From an uncultured Prevotella sp. (GTDB lineage Bacteria; Bacteroidota; Bacteroidia; Bacteroidales; Bacteroidaceae), in assembly GCA_900557255.1 (NCBI GenBank), contig USSA01000012.1, positions 1 through 33,764 of the forward strand: 33,764 nt of DNA. The letters run 5' to 3'. Position numbers and translations under genes: made by a program. Shown here piece by piece: positions 8,617-18,242 of the stretch (the stretch's first letter is position 1; the number at the start of each line of letters is the position of its first letter). Below the pieces are notes generated by a model that saw only the letters and a program-made list of their open reading frames with translations, was not told the origin of the DNA and made no database searches.

Positions 8617-10386
8617 ATGATGAAAATAAGAAATATAATCATGATATTTGCATCTGCAGCCTTGCTCTCTGCTTGCGATGATGTATTCACGCCAGCAGTG
8701 GAAAACTTCAAGGATTTCGATCAGATAGATTCCGATCCTAATTTTGCTGCAGGTTTTCTGACAACCACCTATCGTGCGCTTCCTGGCTACTATGATGGTA
8801 GTGATGTGGCTACTGATGACGCTGTTACAAACTACAAGGGTGATAGCTGGATGAAGATGGCTACTGCCACCTGGACTTCTACCAGCAACCCTACCGATAA
8901 GTGGGGCACCTGCCTGGGTGCAGTGCAGTATCTCAACACCTTCCTGGATCATGTTGATAATGTACAGTTCATGAGAGACCCTGTTCAGAACAAGCTGCGT
9001 CAGATGAGAATGCGTGGCGAGGCTTACGGATTGCGTGCCATCTTCCAGTATTATCTGCTCCGTTCTCATGCGGGTTACACCGCCGATGGAAAGCTGCTTG
9101 GTACTGTCCTGAGTCGCACGTTTCTGGGAACCAACGATAATCTCAATCTTCCACGTCTTGATTTCAAGGAGAATGTGGATAGCATCCTGGTAGATTTAGA
9201 CAGAGCTGAGGCTTTGCTTCCTGATGACTATGCTGACATCGACAAGGCCGAACTGATTCCTGCCAAGTATAGAAGCATTGTTAGCGACCCAGGTGATTAC
9301 ACCGTGGTGATGGGTAATAAGTCAAGACAGCTGATCAACGGTCAGATCGTCAAGGCTTTCCGTGCCCGCCTGCTCCTTCTGGTAGCCAGCCCTGCTTTTC
9401 TGGAGAGTGCAGATAACTGGGCAAAGGCAGCCGATGCCGCAGCCAAGGTACTCGATGTTGTGGGTGGTCCTGCCGGCTTGTCGGCTACGGGCGGTACCTA
9501 TTATACCAACGAAGGTGAGATATCAGCCATCAAGGAAGGTTCCAATCCTGCCGAGATTATCTGGCGTGAGAATCTTTCCAAGGAGGTGAACAGCGATGAG
9601 TCTAACAACTATCCTCCATCTCTGAATGGTAAGGGCAGAATCAATCCAACCCAGAATCTGGTGGATGCCTTCCCTGCAGCCAACGGTTATCCTATCTCGG
9701 ATGCAAGAAGCGAGTATGATGCAGCCAATCCTTACGCAAACCGTGACCCACGTCTGGCACAATACATTATATATAATGGTGCCACAGAAGGACCTTCCAG
9801 CAAAACTATCTATACCGGTAGCCAGGAGGGAACCGACGACGGTATCAATGCCAAGGATAATTCAACCCGCACAGGTTACTATCTGAAGAAGCTTCTGAAC
9901 ATGAAGGTGAACTGCTCATCTACCTCAACAACCAAGGTGAACAAATATACGCCGCGTCTCCGCTACACCGAGTTCTTCCTGGATTATGCTGAAGCTGCCA
10001 ATGAGGCTTGGGGTCCAAAGAATGACAATGGTCACGGCTATTCGGCATACGATGTAATCAAGGCAATCCGCCATCGTGCCGGTCTTACGGATGACACCTA
10101 TCTTGACGAATGTGCCGAGAGTAAGGACAAGATGCGCGCCCTGATTCGCAATGAGCGCCGCCTGGAACTCTGTTTTGAAGGCTTCCGTTTCTGGGACCTG
10201 CGCCGCTGGAATGATATTGCCGGCATGAACCAGGCTGCCCAGGGTATCGACTGGAACGGCAGCGAGAGCACCTTGCTTCCAGCTGTAGAGAACAGAGCTT
10301 ATCAGGATTACATGATCTATGGTCCTATCCCATATTCTGAGACTCTGAAGTTTAACCTTCTCTATCAGAACAAGGGTTGGAAATAA
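8617..10386 (+). CDS. xusD: Second SusD-like surface lipoprotein (XusD)
   Basis: A 589-residue SusD/RagB-family lipoprotein with lipobox LLSAC and the family motif NERRLELCFEGFRFWDLRRW near the C-terminus. It ends YQNKGWK. It is the expected partner of XusC and probably binds a different chain length or decoration pattern from XusB (inference). The next gene starts after 31 bp. The start MMKI at 8617 is preceded by an A-rich stretch, and the second Met at 8620 is an alternative. Confidence 0.92.
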   Translation: MMKIRNIIMIFASAALLSACDDVFTPAVENFKDFDQIDSDPNFAAGFLTTTYRALPGYYDGSDVATDDAVTNYKGDSWMKMATATWTSTSNPTDKWGTCLGAVQYLNTFLDHVDNVQFMRDPVQNKLRQMRMRGEAYGLRAIFQYYLLRSHAGYTADGKLLGTVLSRTFLGTNDNLNLPRLDFKENVDSILVDLDRAEALLPDDYADIDKAELIPAKYRSIVSDPGDYTVVMGNKSRQLINGQIVKAFRARLLLLVASPAFLESADNWAKAADAAAKVLDVVGGPAGLSATGGTYYTNEGEISAIKEGSNPAEIIWRENLSKEVNSDESNNYPPSLNGKGRINPTQNLVDAFPAANGYPISDARSEYDAANPYANRDPRLAQYIIYNGATEGPSSKTIYTGSQEGTDDGINAKDNSTRTGYYLKKLLNMKVNCSSTSTTKVNKYTPRLRYTEFFLDYAEAANEAWGPKNDNGHGYSAYDVIKAIRHRAGLTDDTYLDECAESKDKMRALIRNERRLELCFEGFRFWDLRRWNDIAGMNQAAQGIDWNGSESTLLPAVENRAYQDYMIYGPIPYSETLKFNLLYQNKGWK

Positions 10387-10417
10387 AGTGAAAAGATAAA
10401 AATAAGACTATTACGAT

Positions 10418-11398
10418 ATGAAAACTTTAAGATTATTAAATATGCTTGGCTTAGCTACCTTCGCAATGTTGGCAACAACCTCTTGCGAGAGTGGCAACCA
10501 GGAGTTTGACTATGAGGGTGAGACTACGGTTTACTATTCCAAACCTTGCTATGTTCGTACGGTGGAACTCGGCGAAGACCAGGAGGTAGACCTGACTGAG
10601 GATAATCTCCATAACATCAACATCATGGCGTTTTGCGGTGGTGGTTATGGCAATGGCAATCAGATTACCGTGGACTATGTGATAGACCCAACCCTGATAG
10701 AGGGGAAAAGCATGGTTATCAACAACGAGACCAAGCCTATGATCCTGATGCCACAGGAATATTACACCATCGAGAATGCCAACCAGTTTGTCATTGCAAA
10801 GGGTAGCCTGGCGGGTGGTCCTAAGATTCATCTTACCGATGCTTTCTTTGCCGATGCCAAGAGTCTGGAAGCTAATTATGTGATTCCTGTGAAACTGACC
10901 AAGGCCACCGGTGTTGACAAGATTATCGAGAGTCAGAACTATACCCTCTGTGCCGTGAAATTCGTGAATCCATGGCATGCTGTGTATCTGCGCCGCGGCA
11001 AGGATCAGATTACCTATGCCGATAACACCACAGCCGAAGACATCCGCCATACCCAGTATATGGAAAAGGGCGAGTTGCTCAATGTGGTTACATCGGGCAT
11101 GAAGCAGGACAAGATGGTGGTTGCCGTAAGAGACAAGGCGGGTGTAGCCCACAACGTAACACTCTTGCTCAACTTTGACGACGACAACAACTGCAGCATC
11201 ACTACCAATGATGAACATGCCGAGGTTTCGGGCACAGGTAAGTTTGTGAAGGCTTGTGAGAACATGGGTGGCAAGCAGCGCAACGCTCTCTATCTGGATT
11301 ATCAGGTAAAGGTGGATGGTGTGGCTACCGTGGCAACCAAGGATACGATGGTAGTTCGCAACCGTGGCGTCGTAGGTGAGTATTTTACAGTAAAGTAA
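10418..11398 (+). CDS. xusE: DUF1735-type surface glycan-binding lipoprotein (XusE)
   Basis: A 326-residue lipoprotein (lipobox TTSC). The N-terminal half resembles DUF1735/BT_3987-like beta domains (EGETTVYYSK, then NYVIPVKLTKATG around 155-168), and the C-terminal half starting at WHAVYLRRGKDQ is a second beta domain of the type often found after it. It occupies the xusE slot between the second SusD and the GH10-like gene. In other xylan loci this slot encodes a surface glycan-binding protein. No catalytic motif is visible. The domain names come from memory of the families and were not searched. Confidence 0.75.
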   Translation: MKTLRLLNMLGLATFAMLATTSCESGNQEFDYEGETTVYYSKPCYVRTVELGEDQEVDLTEDNLHNINIMAFCGGGYGNGNQITVDYVIDPTLIEGKSMVINNETKPMILMPQEYYTIENANQFVIAKGSLAGGPKIHLTDAFFADAKSLEANYVIPVKLTKATGVDKIIESQNYTLCAVKFVNPWHAVYLRRGKDQITYADNTTAEDIRHTQYMEKGELLNVVTSGMKQDKMVVAVRDKAGVAHNVTLLLNFDDDNNCSITTNDEHAEVSGTGKFVKACENMGGKQRNALYLDYQVKVDGVATVATKDTMVVRNRGVVGEYFTVK

Positions 11399-11419
11399 TA
11401 CTAAAAAGAATTCAGAATC

Positions 11420-13075
11420 ATGAAAAAGATAAAGAATTTTGTCCTCGCCAGTGCAGCAGCAACCTTGCTGCTCACTGGTTGTGCTGAGGATTATCAATCA
11501 GACTTTAACGTAAATAAGCCAGAGAGTGTTGCCTTGGCAGAAACTCTTAATGCCTATGACGTATTGAAGAACTACACGGGCATCCACCTGGGAGCGGAAA
11601 TCGCATCGGATGATGCCCTTGCCCAGAATGCCTTGTATTCTCAGGTCTTGGCTAACTTCAACGAGGTTACCCTGTCGGATGCTTTCAGCTATGCCGGCAT
11701 GGTGGCTGACAATGGCGATATTGATACGCTTACCGTTGAGAAGGCTGTGGCAAATGCTGCTAACTCGGGTATGAATGTCTTCGCCACTGCCATGTTCAAT
11801 CCTGCTCAGTTCAATGTCAACTACATGAAGGAACTCACCAAGGATACTTGGGTGGAAGGAACGCAGGTGGATACTGACATTGTTGAGGATTTCGAAAAAT
11901 ATGATGCCGGCAGTAAGTTGGATGGCGATGGCTTCAGTGTGATTGCCAAAGATCCGGCTGGACAGAATGGAAAGGTGTTCTCTAATACCAAGAATGCTAA
12001 GTTCATGTCTATCCCTATCCAGTTGCCTGAAGGTGCTAAATTGAAAGATGTGCAGTCTATCTCCTTCGATTATCGAAGCAGCAACATCAAGAAGATTCTC
12101 CTGCTGAGAGTGAAGGCGGGCGAGAGCATTGCCGAAAAGCAGTTTGATAAGCCAGAGGCTAAGGATCAGTGGGCACATTATGAGCTCAGCATGACGAGTC
12201 TGGCTGATAATATCACAGCCGAGGATATGGAGGCTAATACCTTTTCTATTATGGTTGGTCAGGGTGCTACCCCGCAGAAGGTGTATGTAGATAACATCAA
12301 ACTGCATGTCGCTTACAAGACTGAAGGCTACTATGTAGATCGTCCTGCAGCGGAAAAGGCGGCTGATGTAAAGAAGGGACTGGATGCCTATGCCGATGCT
12401 TTGGTAAAGAAGTATGGTGATAGAATCAATACCTGGACGGTGGCTAGCGACTTGCTGGACGACTTCCTCGGTGAGATGAAATCTACCGATGCAACTGGCG
12501 ATCCTTCAGAGTTCTATCCTAATGATTACCTGGGCGATAACTATGTGGCTGATGTCTGCAAGACCATCCATGCTGTCAAGCCGGATATGAAGCTGTTCTA
12601 TGAAGAGAGCAACATGCTGGGTAATGACATGAAACAGGAGGGCTTGAAGAACTATCTGGCTCAATGGAACGAGGCGGGGGCTCAGATTGCCGGTGTCAAC
12701 ATTAAGGTTGACCTGCCTTATCATGCAGATATTCTTGAGGATACCAAGGCGCAGTATGAGACTTTGCTGAATAGCCTGAAGGAGACCGGACTCCTGGTCC
12801 GTCTGTCAGACCTCAATGTTTATCCGGCTGATAAGTCGGGTGCCATCCAGGGAATCTCTCAGGTAACCACAGCTCAGTTGAAGGAAATGGCTTCTTTCTA
12901 TACTTACATTGTAAATAAGTATCTTGAAATCATTCCTGAGAACCAGCGATACGGACTCAGTTTCTCGCATGTCAACGCTTCGAATGTGGGCGTAGGCTTA
13001 TGGAGCAATTACAATCGCTTGCCTACTTATGTGGGTGTGGCTAATGGTTTACAGTCTAAGGAAACAACATGGTAA
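11420..13075 (+). CDS. GH10-like lipoprotein with inserted CBM, catalytic residues lost (Xyn10C position)
   Basis: 551 residues, lipobox LLLTGC. The layout copies Xyn10C-type xylanases: the start of a GH10 barrel, then a beta-sandwich CBM4-like insert (about 148-300), then the rest of the barrel ending GLWSNYNRLPTYVGVANGL. There is one insert rather than the tandem pair known in Xyn10C. The active site has gone. The acid/base motif WDVVNE reads WTVASD (D344). The nucleophile motif TELD reads SDLN (D464). The tryptophan-histidine of the LVWH motif is replaced by M125-F126, and the late barrel tryptophan loop is missing. I infer a surface xylan-binding protein that no longer cleaves. Weak residual activity from the Asp residues cannot be excluded. 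It overlaps the GH98 gene by 7 bp. Confidence 0.75.
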   Translation: MKKIKNFVLASAAATLLLTGCAEDYQSDFNVNKPESVALAETLNAYDVLKNYTGIHLGAEIASDDALAQNALYSQVLANFNEVTLSDAFSYAGMVADNGDIDTLTVEKAVANAANSGMNVFATAMFNPAQFNVNYMKELTKDTWVEGTQVDTDIVEDFEKYDAGSKLDGDGFSVIAKDPAGQNGKVFSNTKNAKFMSIPIQLPEGAKLKDVQSISFDYRSSNIKKILLLRVKAGESIAEKQFDKPEAKDQWAHYELSMTSLADNITAEDMEANTFSIMVGQGATPQKVYVDNIKLHVAYKTEGYYVDRPAAEKAADVKKGLDAYADALVKKYGDRINTWTVASDLLDDFLGEMKSTDATGDPSEFYPNDYLGDNYVADVCKTIHAVKPDMKLFYEESNMLGNDMKQEGLKNYLAQWNEAGAQIAGVNIKVDLPYHADILEDTKAQYETLLNSLKETGLLVRLSDLNVYPADKSGAIQGISQVTTAQLKEMASFYTYIVNKYLEIIPENQRYGLSFSHVNASNVGVGLWSNYNRLPTYVGVANGLQSKETTW

Positions 13076-15681
13076 AGAAATTATTAGTCTTAATTATTAG
13101 TATCGTAACTGTTGCAGTGAGTCAGGCTCATAATGGGCCTGCACTGCGACGTGTTATCTCTACTTCGCAACCGATGTGGATTATCCACATTGACACATGG
13201 AATGATCCAGACCCGCAGCGCATCATCGACATGGTGCCAGAGGATATCAGACCATACGTTGTGTTCAATCTTTCTCTCTCAGCTACGCAGGCTACCTGTC
13301 CTGACGGTGAGAAAGTGTGTGATTCCTGGATGAAGGTTTGTGCCCGCAATAGAGTATGGACCATGATTCAGTGTGCCAGCGGTGCCTGCAGTGCCTTCTC
13401 GGATGATGATCTCTCTATCTACGAAAAGTACTTCAAGGAATACCCTAATTTCCTGGGATGGAATTTCGCCGAGCAGTTCTGGGGCTTCGAGGAAGATCGT
13501 AAATGGGAGGTGATAGGAGAGGATGGTACTACAACCACCGAGGTGTTAAAGAATCCTTCCTTCCTGAAGCGACTTCAGCTCCTTGCCAACATCTATGAAC
13601 TCTGTCATAAATACGGTGGCTATCTGGCAGTAAGCTTTACCCAGGCTGTTTATTCTGCCAACATGATGCCGGTGGCTTACATGAAGCGCAATGCCAAGAT
13701 GCGCCAGTTGCTCACCACCGACAACGACCATTTCATCTGTTGCGAGAAATATACCATGAAGAATGGATTCTTTGACATCGAGAGCAACTGCCTGGGTGCT
13801 TATCTGGGTGGATATGCCGGTCAGTATGGTATTCGCTTCGATGCCTGCGGATGGTATGGCGATGACAATCAGCTCGACCTGGACGGCAATGTAATCACGG
13901 ATAGTAAGGGCGATGCGCTCAAGAAGTATTACAGCGATTTTCCTAAGGCATGCGGTGCCATTCCTATCCTGGAGCACGTGGCACTGACCGGTGAGACAGT
14001 GATAGATGGTCCGGAAACAATTCCTCTGGAGGATTCACGTGAGATTGCTACCACCAAGACGGCTGATGGCTATACACACCGCAACTGGGGATGGTTCCCA
14101 CACTTCCGCAACATCAATATCGACATGTTCCGAAAGATATTAGACGGCACCATCCGTATTCCAACCCGCAGCGAGGTGATTGATAGAACAAAGATCTGTC
14201 TGCTCAACGACATCAAGCCTAAGGATGCTTCTTCTAATGTCAATGAGATGGGACCATACGTTACTCCAGAGGGATTCTTCAATGGAATCTACCGTAACGA
14301 GGCTGATGAGAACGGTTGCCAGTGGCCTAACCATACAATCACCAACCGATGGTGGCTGAAGAGCACCGGCCGTTATCCAACCATCCCTGTGGTTTCCGAC
14401 CTGCTCGACGATGAGGCGAAGAAACTCACCGTGGCAGTGAAGGCAAGTGAGTATTCTTCTAACTCTACCTGGAACAATGTGGCAAATAAGAAGACGTATC
14501 TCAACAAGCTTTTCAAGCAGGAATACACGGGAACCATCTATGCTTCACGATTGGAGAATGCCTGGGTTTGCTATAACCCATTCCAGTATGATGAGAAGCA
14601 TGTAAAACTGAATGCCACCAAGAACGGCATGCAGTACTATCGCGAGTATTATGCCACCAAGCGCAGTGCAAGGGGTACACTCATCCCTAAGTACAACACT
14701 TGCAGCCAGATTAAGATGAACCTGGCTCCTTACTCGCTCATCTTCATGCGCGAGAACTCGGATAAGCTGAGCCTCTATATGCAGAACTACCGCCTGAAGG
14801 ACGGTATGAGACTGGAGCAGGGAAATCCTACTTTGAATGATGACAAGAAACTGCTTGAGTTCGAACAGCAGACGGATACAATTACCATCCTTGGTGCCAG
14901 TGCCCAGCCTACCATCTCATGGAAGGATAATGGCGACCACTCTGCAAGTTCGGTTACTTCTGAATGGAAGAGCAACCAGTTTATCGTATATGTAACTCAT
15001 AATGGTCCGCTTGAGTTGACCATCAACTGCAAGGGCAGTAAGACATCGGGCAAGCTGAAGGATACGGATGTTACTCCTTCGGTTATCGAGATGCCTTCAG
15101 TGCCAGCTGTATATGAGGGTGAGTTGCAGTATGAGATGGAGAACTTCGACTACAGGAACGTAAGCGGTTTGTGGGGCAATGCCTGGTATTCGGGTTATCG
15201 TAACTACTCGGGACAGGGGTGTGTTAGATTGGGAACCAGCAAGACTGCTTCTCTCCGTGGTTATACCCCAGTGAACAAGCCGGGTACTTATACGGCTACC
15301 CTTCGCTATCAGTCGAACGATAAGCCTGCGACGCTCAATGTTACCTGCGGCAATGCTTCAAAGCAGATTGTGCTGCCTAAGACAGACAATGGCAAGTTTA
15401 AGTGGAGTGAATATACATTTGATATTGACATGAACGATGCAAATGGAAACATGCAGATTGACTATGTTAGTGGCGGAAGTGCCGTGCTCGACTGCGTGAC
15501 CCTTAACTTCAAGGCTGAGTTGACTGCCATCTCTGGTATCACAACCGATGATAATATGGTGGATCACGTGGAGTATTATAATTTGAGTGGCATGCGCCTG
15601 TCGGCTCCTCAGAATGGTGTGAATATCAAGAAAACTTATCTTCGTAATGGTAAGACTGTTACGGAAAAATATTATAAATAA
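13069..15681 (+). CDS. GH98 family endo-beta-1,4-xylanase with C-terminal CBM-like domain
   Basis: 870 residues with a signal peptide (cleavage after SQA). Residues about 30-330 match GH98: the MWIIHIDTWNDPDPQRIIDM opening, GWNFAEQFWGFEED, FDACGWYGDD and ILEHVALTGE. Candidate catalytic acids are E135, D258 and E302, by analogy of position only. A GH98 C-terminal beta domain follows to about 665, then a CBM6/35-like sandwich (about 685-815, YEMENFDYRNVSG). The tail (YYNLSGMRLS..NGKTVTEKYYK) is shared with three other proteins here. GH98 includes blood-group endo-galactosidases and xylanases, and the context indicates xylan. It is the only convincing endo-acting enzyme in the window. ATG overlaps the preceding stop (ATGGTAA), implying translational coupling. 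Confidence 0.85.
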   Translation: MVKKLLVLIISIVTVAVSQAHNGPALRRVISTSQPMWIIHIDTWNDPDPQRIIDMVPEDIRPYVVFNLSLSATQATCPDGEKVCDSWMKVCARNRVWTMIQCASGACSAFSDDDLSIYEKYFKEYPNFLGWNFAEQFWGFEEDRKWEVIGEDGTTTTEVLKNPSFLKRLQLLANIYELCHKYGGYLAVSFTQAVYSANMMPVAYMKRNAKMRQLLTTDNDHFICCEKYTMKNGFFDIESNCLGAYLGGYAGQYGIRFDACGWYGDDNQLDLDGNVITDSKGDALKKYYSDFPKACGAIPILEHVALTGETVIDGPETIPLEDSREIATTKTADGYTHRNWGWFPHFRNINIDMFRKILDGTIRIPTRSEVIDRTKICLLNDIKPKDASSNVNEMGPYVTPEGFFNGIYRNEADENGCQWPNHTITNRWWLKSTGRYPTIPVVSDLLDDEAKKLTVAVKASEYSSNSTWNNVANKKTYLNKLFKQEYTGTIYASRLENAWVCYNPFQYDEKHVKLNATKNGMQYYREYYATKRSARGTLIPKYNTCSQIKMNLAPYSLIFMRENSDKLSLYMQNYRLKDGMRLEQGNPTLNDDKKLLEFEQQTDTITILGASAQPTISWKDNGDHSASSVTSEWKSNQFIVYVTHNGPLELTINCKGSKTSGKLKDTDVTPSVIEMPSVPAVYEGELQYEMENFDYRNVSGLWGNAWYSGYRNYSGQGCVRLGTSKTASLRGYTPVNKPGTYTATLRYQSNDKPATLNVTCGNASKQIVLPKTDNGKFKWSEYTFDIDMNDANGNMQIDYVSGGSAVLDCVTLNFKAELTAISGITTDDNMVDHVEYYNLSGMRLSAPQNGVNIKKTYLRNGKTVTEKYYK

Positions 15682-15712
15682 TTTTTATTAATCAATTTAA
15701 AACTTTAAGATT

Positions 15713-16405
15713 ATGAGAACTACAATTAAGAGTTTGGCAATGATTGCTATTGCCTTGTTTTGTGGTGTTAGTGGTGCTTATGCACAGAACGAAGAGGAAG
15801 GTGATGAACTTACTGCCGATATGTGGAGCTTGTACGATGGTACAGGTAAGGATGCTGAGAAGGTAGAGGGTAAAATCCCCAACTGGGACTGGCAGATTGG
15901 TTCTGGTGCCGCTGTTGCCGCTGGTGGCGTTTTGGCTGGTACAACTACCGTGCAGGAGACTGCTTTTGCAGATTTGTCTGAGTATTCAACAATGGTTATT
16001 TATGGTGTGCCAGGTAACAAAGTTCGTCTGATGTTCAACCGTATGGAGGCTAACGGCCAGCCTAAAGATGGCAAGATGATTGAAATCATCAAGACAATTA
16101 ATGATGAAGGTGAAGTGACTCTTGATTTGAAGAATGAGATGCTTCGTGGTGTTGGTGATGACAAGCAACTTGATGATTTCGCTCACTTGGTAACAATCAA
16201 GGTGCCATGGGGTGCTGAGGCACAGGTAGACGCTATTCTTCTTTACAAGGGTACTCCTACAGGAATCAAGAATCTTACAACGGCTGGCAATGATAAAGTG
16301 GTTGCTACCTACAATGCTGCAGGTGCTAAGGTGACTACCAATACCAAGGGTCTTGTTATCAAGAAACTTAAGAGTGGTAAGGTTGTTAAAGTAATGAATA
16401 ATTAA
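15713..16405 (+). CDS. Small secreted beta-sandwich protein, possible carbohydrate-binding module
   Basis: 230 residues with a signal peptide ending AYAQ. The mature part looks like a single galactose-binding-like or CBM-like beta-sandwich (FADLSEYSTMVIYG, NKVRLMFNRME, VTLDLKNEM, VDAILLYKG). The short C-terminal tail (TGI..ATYNAAGAKV..KGLVIKK) is the one seen on GH98 and the esterase. It has no catalytic motif. It is the last gene of the xus operon, 31 bp after GH98 and just before a strong terminator. It could be a secreted xylan-binding helper, but this is inferred only from fold-like pattern and position. Confidence 0.7.
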   Translation: MRTTIKSLAMIAIALFCGVSGAYAQNEEEGDELTADMWSLYDGTGKDAEKVEGKIPNWDWQIGSGAAVAAGGVLAGTTTVQETAFADLSEYSTMVIYGVPGNKVRLMFNRMEANGQPKDGKMIEIIKTINDEGEVTLDLKNEMLRGVGDDKQLDDFAHLVTIKVPWGAEAQVDAILLYKGTPTGIKNLTTAGNDKVVATYNAAGAKVTTNTKGLVIKKLKSGKVVKVMNN

Positions 16406-16431
16406 TGGCAGAAATTCTACTTTTTTAGTGT

Positions 16432-16507
16432 AACTAGGGGATACCCCCTAGTTCTGATGTTCGGCAAGGTATTTGTTGACCAAGCAGATACTTTGCCGAT
16501 TTTTTTT
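16432..16507 (+). terminator. Double hairpin terminator of the xus operon
   Basis: The first hairpin is AACTAGGGG (432-440) with CCCCTAGTT (445-453). The second is a 12-bp stem, 461-472 with 488-499 (one G-T wobble), followed by eight T (500-507). The second is a strong intrinsic terminator. Confidence 0.8.
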
Positions 16508-16513
16508 ATGCGT

Positions 16514-16587
16514 CATAACAACTGATAATCATAACAGCTGATAATCGTAACAACTGATAATCGTATAACTGATAATTTATAACTGAA
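16514..16587 (+). repeat. 16-bp tandem repeat abutting the esterase start codon
   Basis: Units CATAACAACTGATAAT (16514), CATAACAGCTGATAAT (16530), CGTAACAACTGATAAT (16546), a 15-nt variant (16562) and a partial unit (16577) fill the gap between the terminator and the esterase ATG. No TAnnTTTG element or HTCS half-site is seen here, so I cannot assign the esterase a promoter. The repeat occupies the ribosome-binding region. Confidence 0.75.
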
Positions 16588-16588
16588 G

Positions 16589-18205
16589 ATGAAAAGAACT
16601 ACTTTCTTGCTGTGCCTGCTTTGTGCCTTCTGCATGCAGGCTTTGGCAGCAGTGGAACATAACTACAAGCAGCAACCACAGAAGCAAACCATCAAGGTGG
16701 GTACTGCCACCCGAGAGATGCTGGTGTATGTGCCTGCCGATTTACCTGAGAAGGCTCCTATGGTCATCTCCATGCATGGAGCAAGCCAGGATGCTAATTA
16801 CCAAATGAACCAGACTCATTGGAACGAGGTGGCAGATACGGCTAAAATCCTGGTTGTTTATCCGCAGGGAAACGGCAACTTCTGGGACATCTCGGGTTCG
16901 GGAGACGTGAAGTTCATTGAAACCATCATGAAAACCATGCAGAAGAAATATCATGTGGATAAGAACCGTATCTACATCTCAGGCTTTTCTATGGGTGGTA
17001 TGATGACTTATCATTGCATGACTAAGTTAGGTTCCGTGGTGGCTGCATTCGGTCCCGTGAGTGGTATCCCAGTGGATTATCGTGATCCGGTGGTGGTGAG
17101 AAAAGTGCCTATCATGCACATTCATGGCACTGGCGACGACGTGGTGAAATGGGGTGGTGACCCAAACCATGCTGCTGGTGGCTATGGCAGAATAGACGAT
17201 TATGTGAAAAAATGGGCGGCTGCTGAGGGATGCGATGTGGAGCATCCTGAGGTAATCAGACCTTATCCTGAGACTTCAGACCATGCAGCAGCCACTCGTA
17301 CCAGATATATAAATAAGGAGGACAACATTGAGGTTACTCTTATTGCCCTCGATGGTAAGGGACATTGGCATTCTGATGATCCGAATGTGGTATATTCTAC
17401 CCGTGAGCTTTGGAACTTCTTCAAGCAGTATAAGCTCGATCTCCCAGAGGATGTGAAGCCTGAAGAAGCTGCGGGCGACGTGGTATTTCACGACAATTGG
17501 GAAGATGAGGTAGTAAATGTTGGCGAAGGTGTTCCTGCTGGTTGGAAAAGGGAGAACAGCATGAACGACGGAAGCAGGAACGACGTGAAGGAGAATGGCG
17601 CTGCCAATACGGGTGGTGCCCGTATCAAGGATTTTGTGGCAGGTGGCGACTTCAACACGGGATTCTATCTCAGCGCCCGTGATTTCGATCAGTGCAAGTT
17701 GTCTTACGGAGCGTTTGATAATCATCGTCTGCACCTGACACCAGGAAAGTATCAGCTTTCTTTCAATTCGATCTTCTGGAACGATGGCTCTGAGAATGGG
17801 GCGGTGACTTTTGATGCTGGCATCGCTGGCATAAGTGACAAAAAGGATGTCCTGCTGGAGCAAAACCTGGAGTCGGAAGGCAACTTGAAGGAAAATTCCA
17901 ACCAGGTGGTGAAGGGATCTCTAGCTCATCTGGCAAATTTCAGCATCGAGAAGGAAGGGGATTATGAACTTTATTTCACCATGTCTTCTGGTTGGGCTGC
18001 GGTTATTCTTGGCAATGTGAAGATTAAAAAGGCAGATACCAGTACGGGTATCACTGATTGTACAATCGATGCCTTCGGAAAAGCGAATATCATAACCTAC
18101 AATTTGTCGGGTCAGCGCATCAGCGCACAGACTAAGGGCTTGGTTATAGAGCAGATTCAGTTTGCCAATGGTAAGAAGGTTTCCAGAAAGGTAATCAAAA
18201 AATAA
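16589..18205 (+). CDS. CE1-type (PHB depolymerase-like) acetyl/feruloyl xylan esterase
   Basis: 538 residues with a signal peptide ending ALAA. Residues about 30-285 form an alpha/beta-hydrolase of the poly-hydroxybutyrate-depolymerase-like CE1 group. The nucleophile elbow is GFSMGG (S134), the acid is D183 or D184 in HGTGDD, and the histidine is H259 in GKGHWH. A beta-sandwich domain follows (about 305-480), then the C-terminal tail TYNLSGQRIS..KGLVIEQ. In a xylan locus it should remove acetyl or feruloyl esters from xylan chains, and the motifs do not say which. It lies beyond the xus terminator with no operator of the shared type, so it may be expressed differently from the rest. Confidence 0.8.
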   Translation: MKRTTFLLCLLCAFCMQALAAVEHNYKQQPQKQTIKVGTATREMLVYVPADLPEKAPMVISMHGASQDANYQMNQTHWNEVADTAKILVVYPQGNGNFWDISGSGDVKFIETIMKTMQKKYHVDKNRIYISGFSMGGMMTYHCMTKLGSVVAAFGPVSGIPVDYRDPVVVRKVPIMHIHGTGDDVVKWGGDPNHAAGGYGRIDDYVKKWAAAEGCDVEHPEVIRPYPETSDHAAATRTRYINKEDNIEVTLIALDGKGHWHSDDPNVVYSTRELWNFFKQYKLDLPEDVKPEEAAGDVVFHDNWEDEVVNVGEGVPAGWKRENSMNDGSRNDVKENGAANTGGARIKDFVAGGDFNTGFYLSARDFDQCKLSYGAFDNHRLHLTPGKYQLSFNSIFWNDGSENGAVTFDAGIAGISDKKDVLLEQNLESEGNLKENSNQVVKGSLAHLANFSIEKEGDYELYFTMSSGWAAVILGNVKIKKADTSTGITDCTIDAFGKANIITYNLSGQRISAQTKGLVIEQIQFANGKKVSRKVIKK

Positions 18206-18242
18206 TAAACTGGATAATAGTTGGTGCATAACAGTTGGTCAC

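Noticed and set aside
16652..16658. GGAACAT match inside the esterase gene
   Set aside because: It is coding sequence (EHN region), with no -7 element 39 nt downstream and no 21-bp partner.
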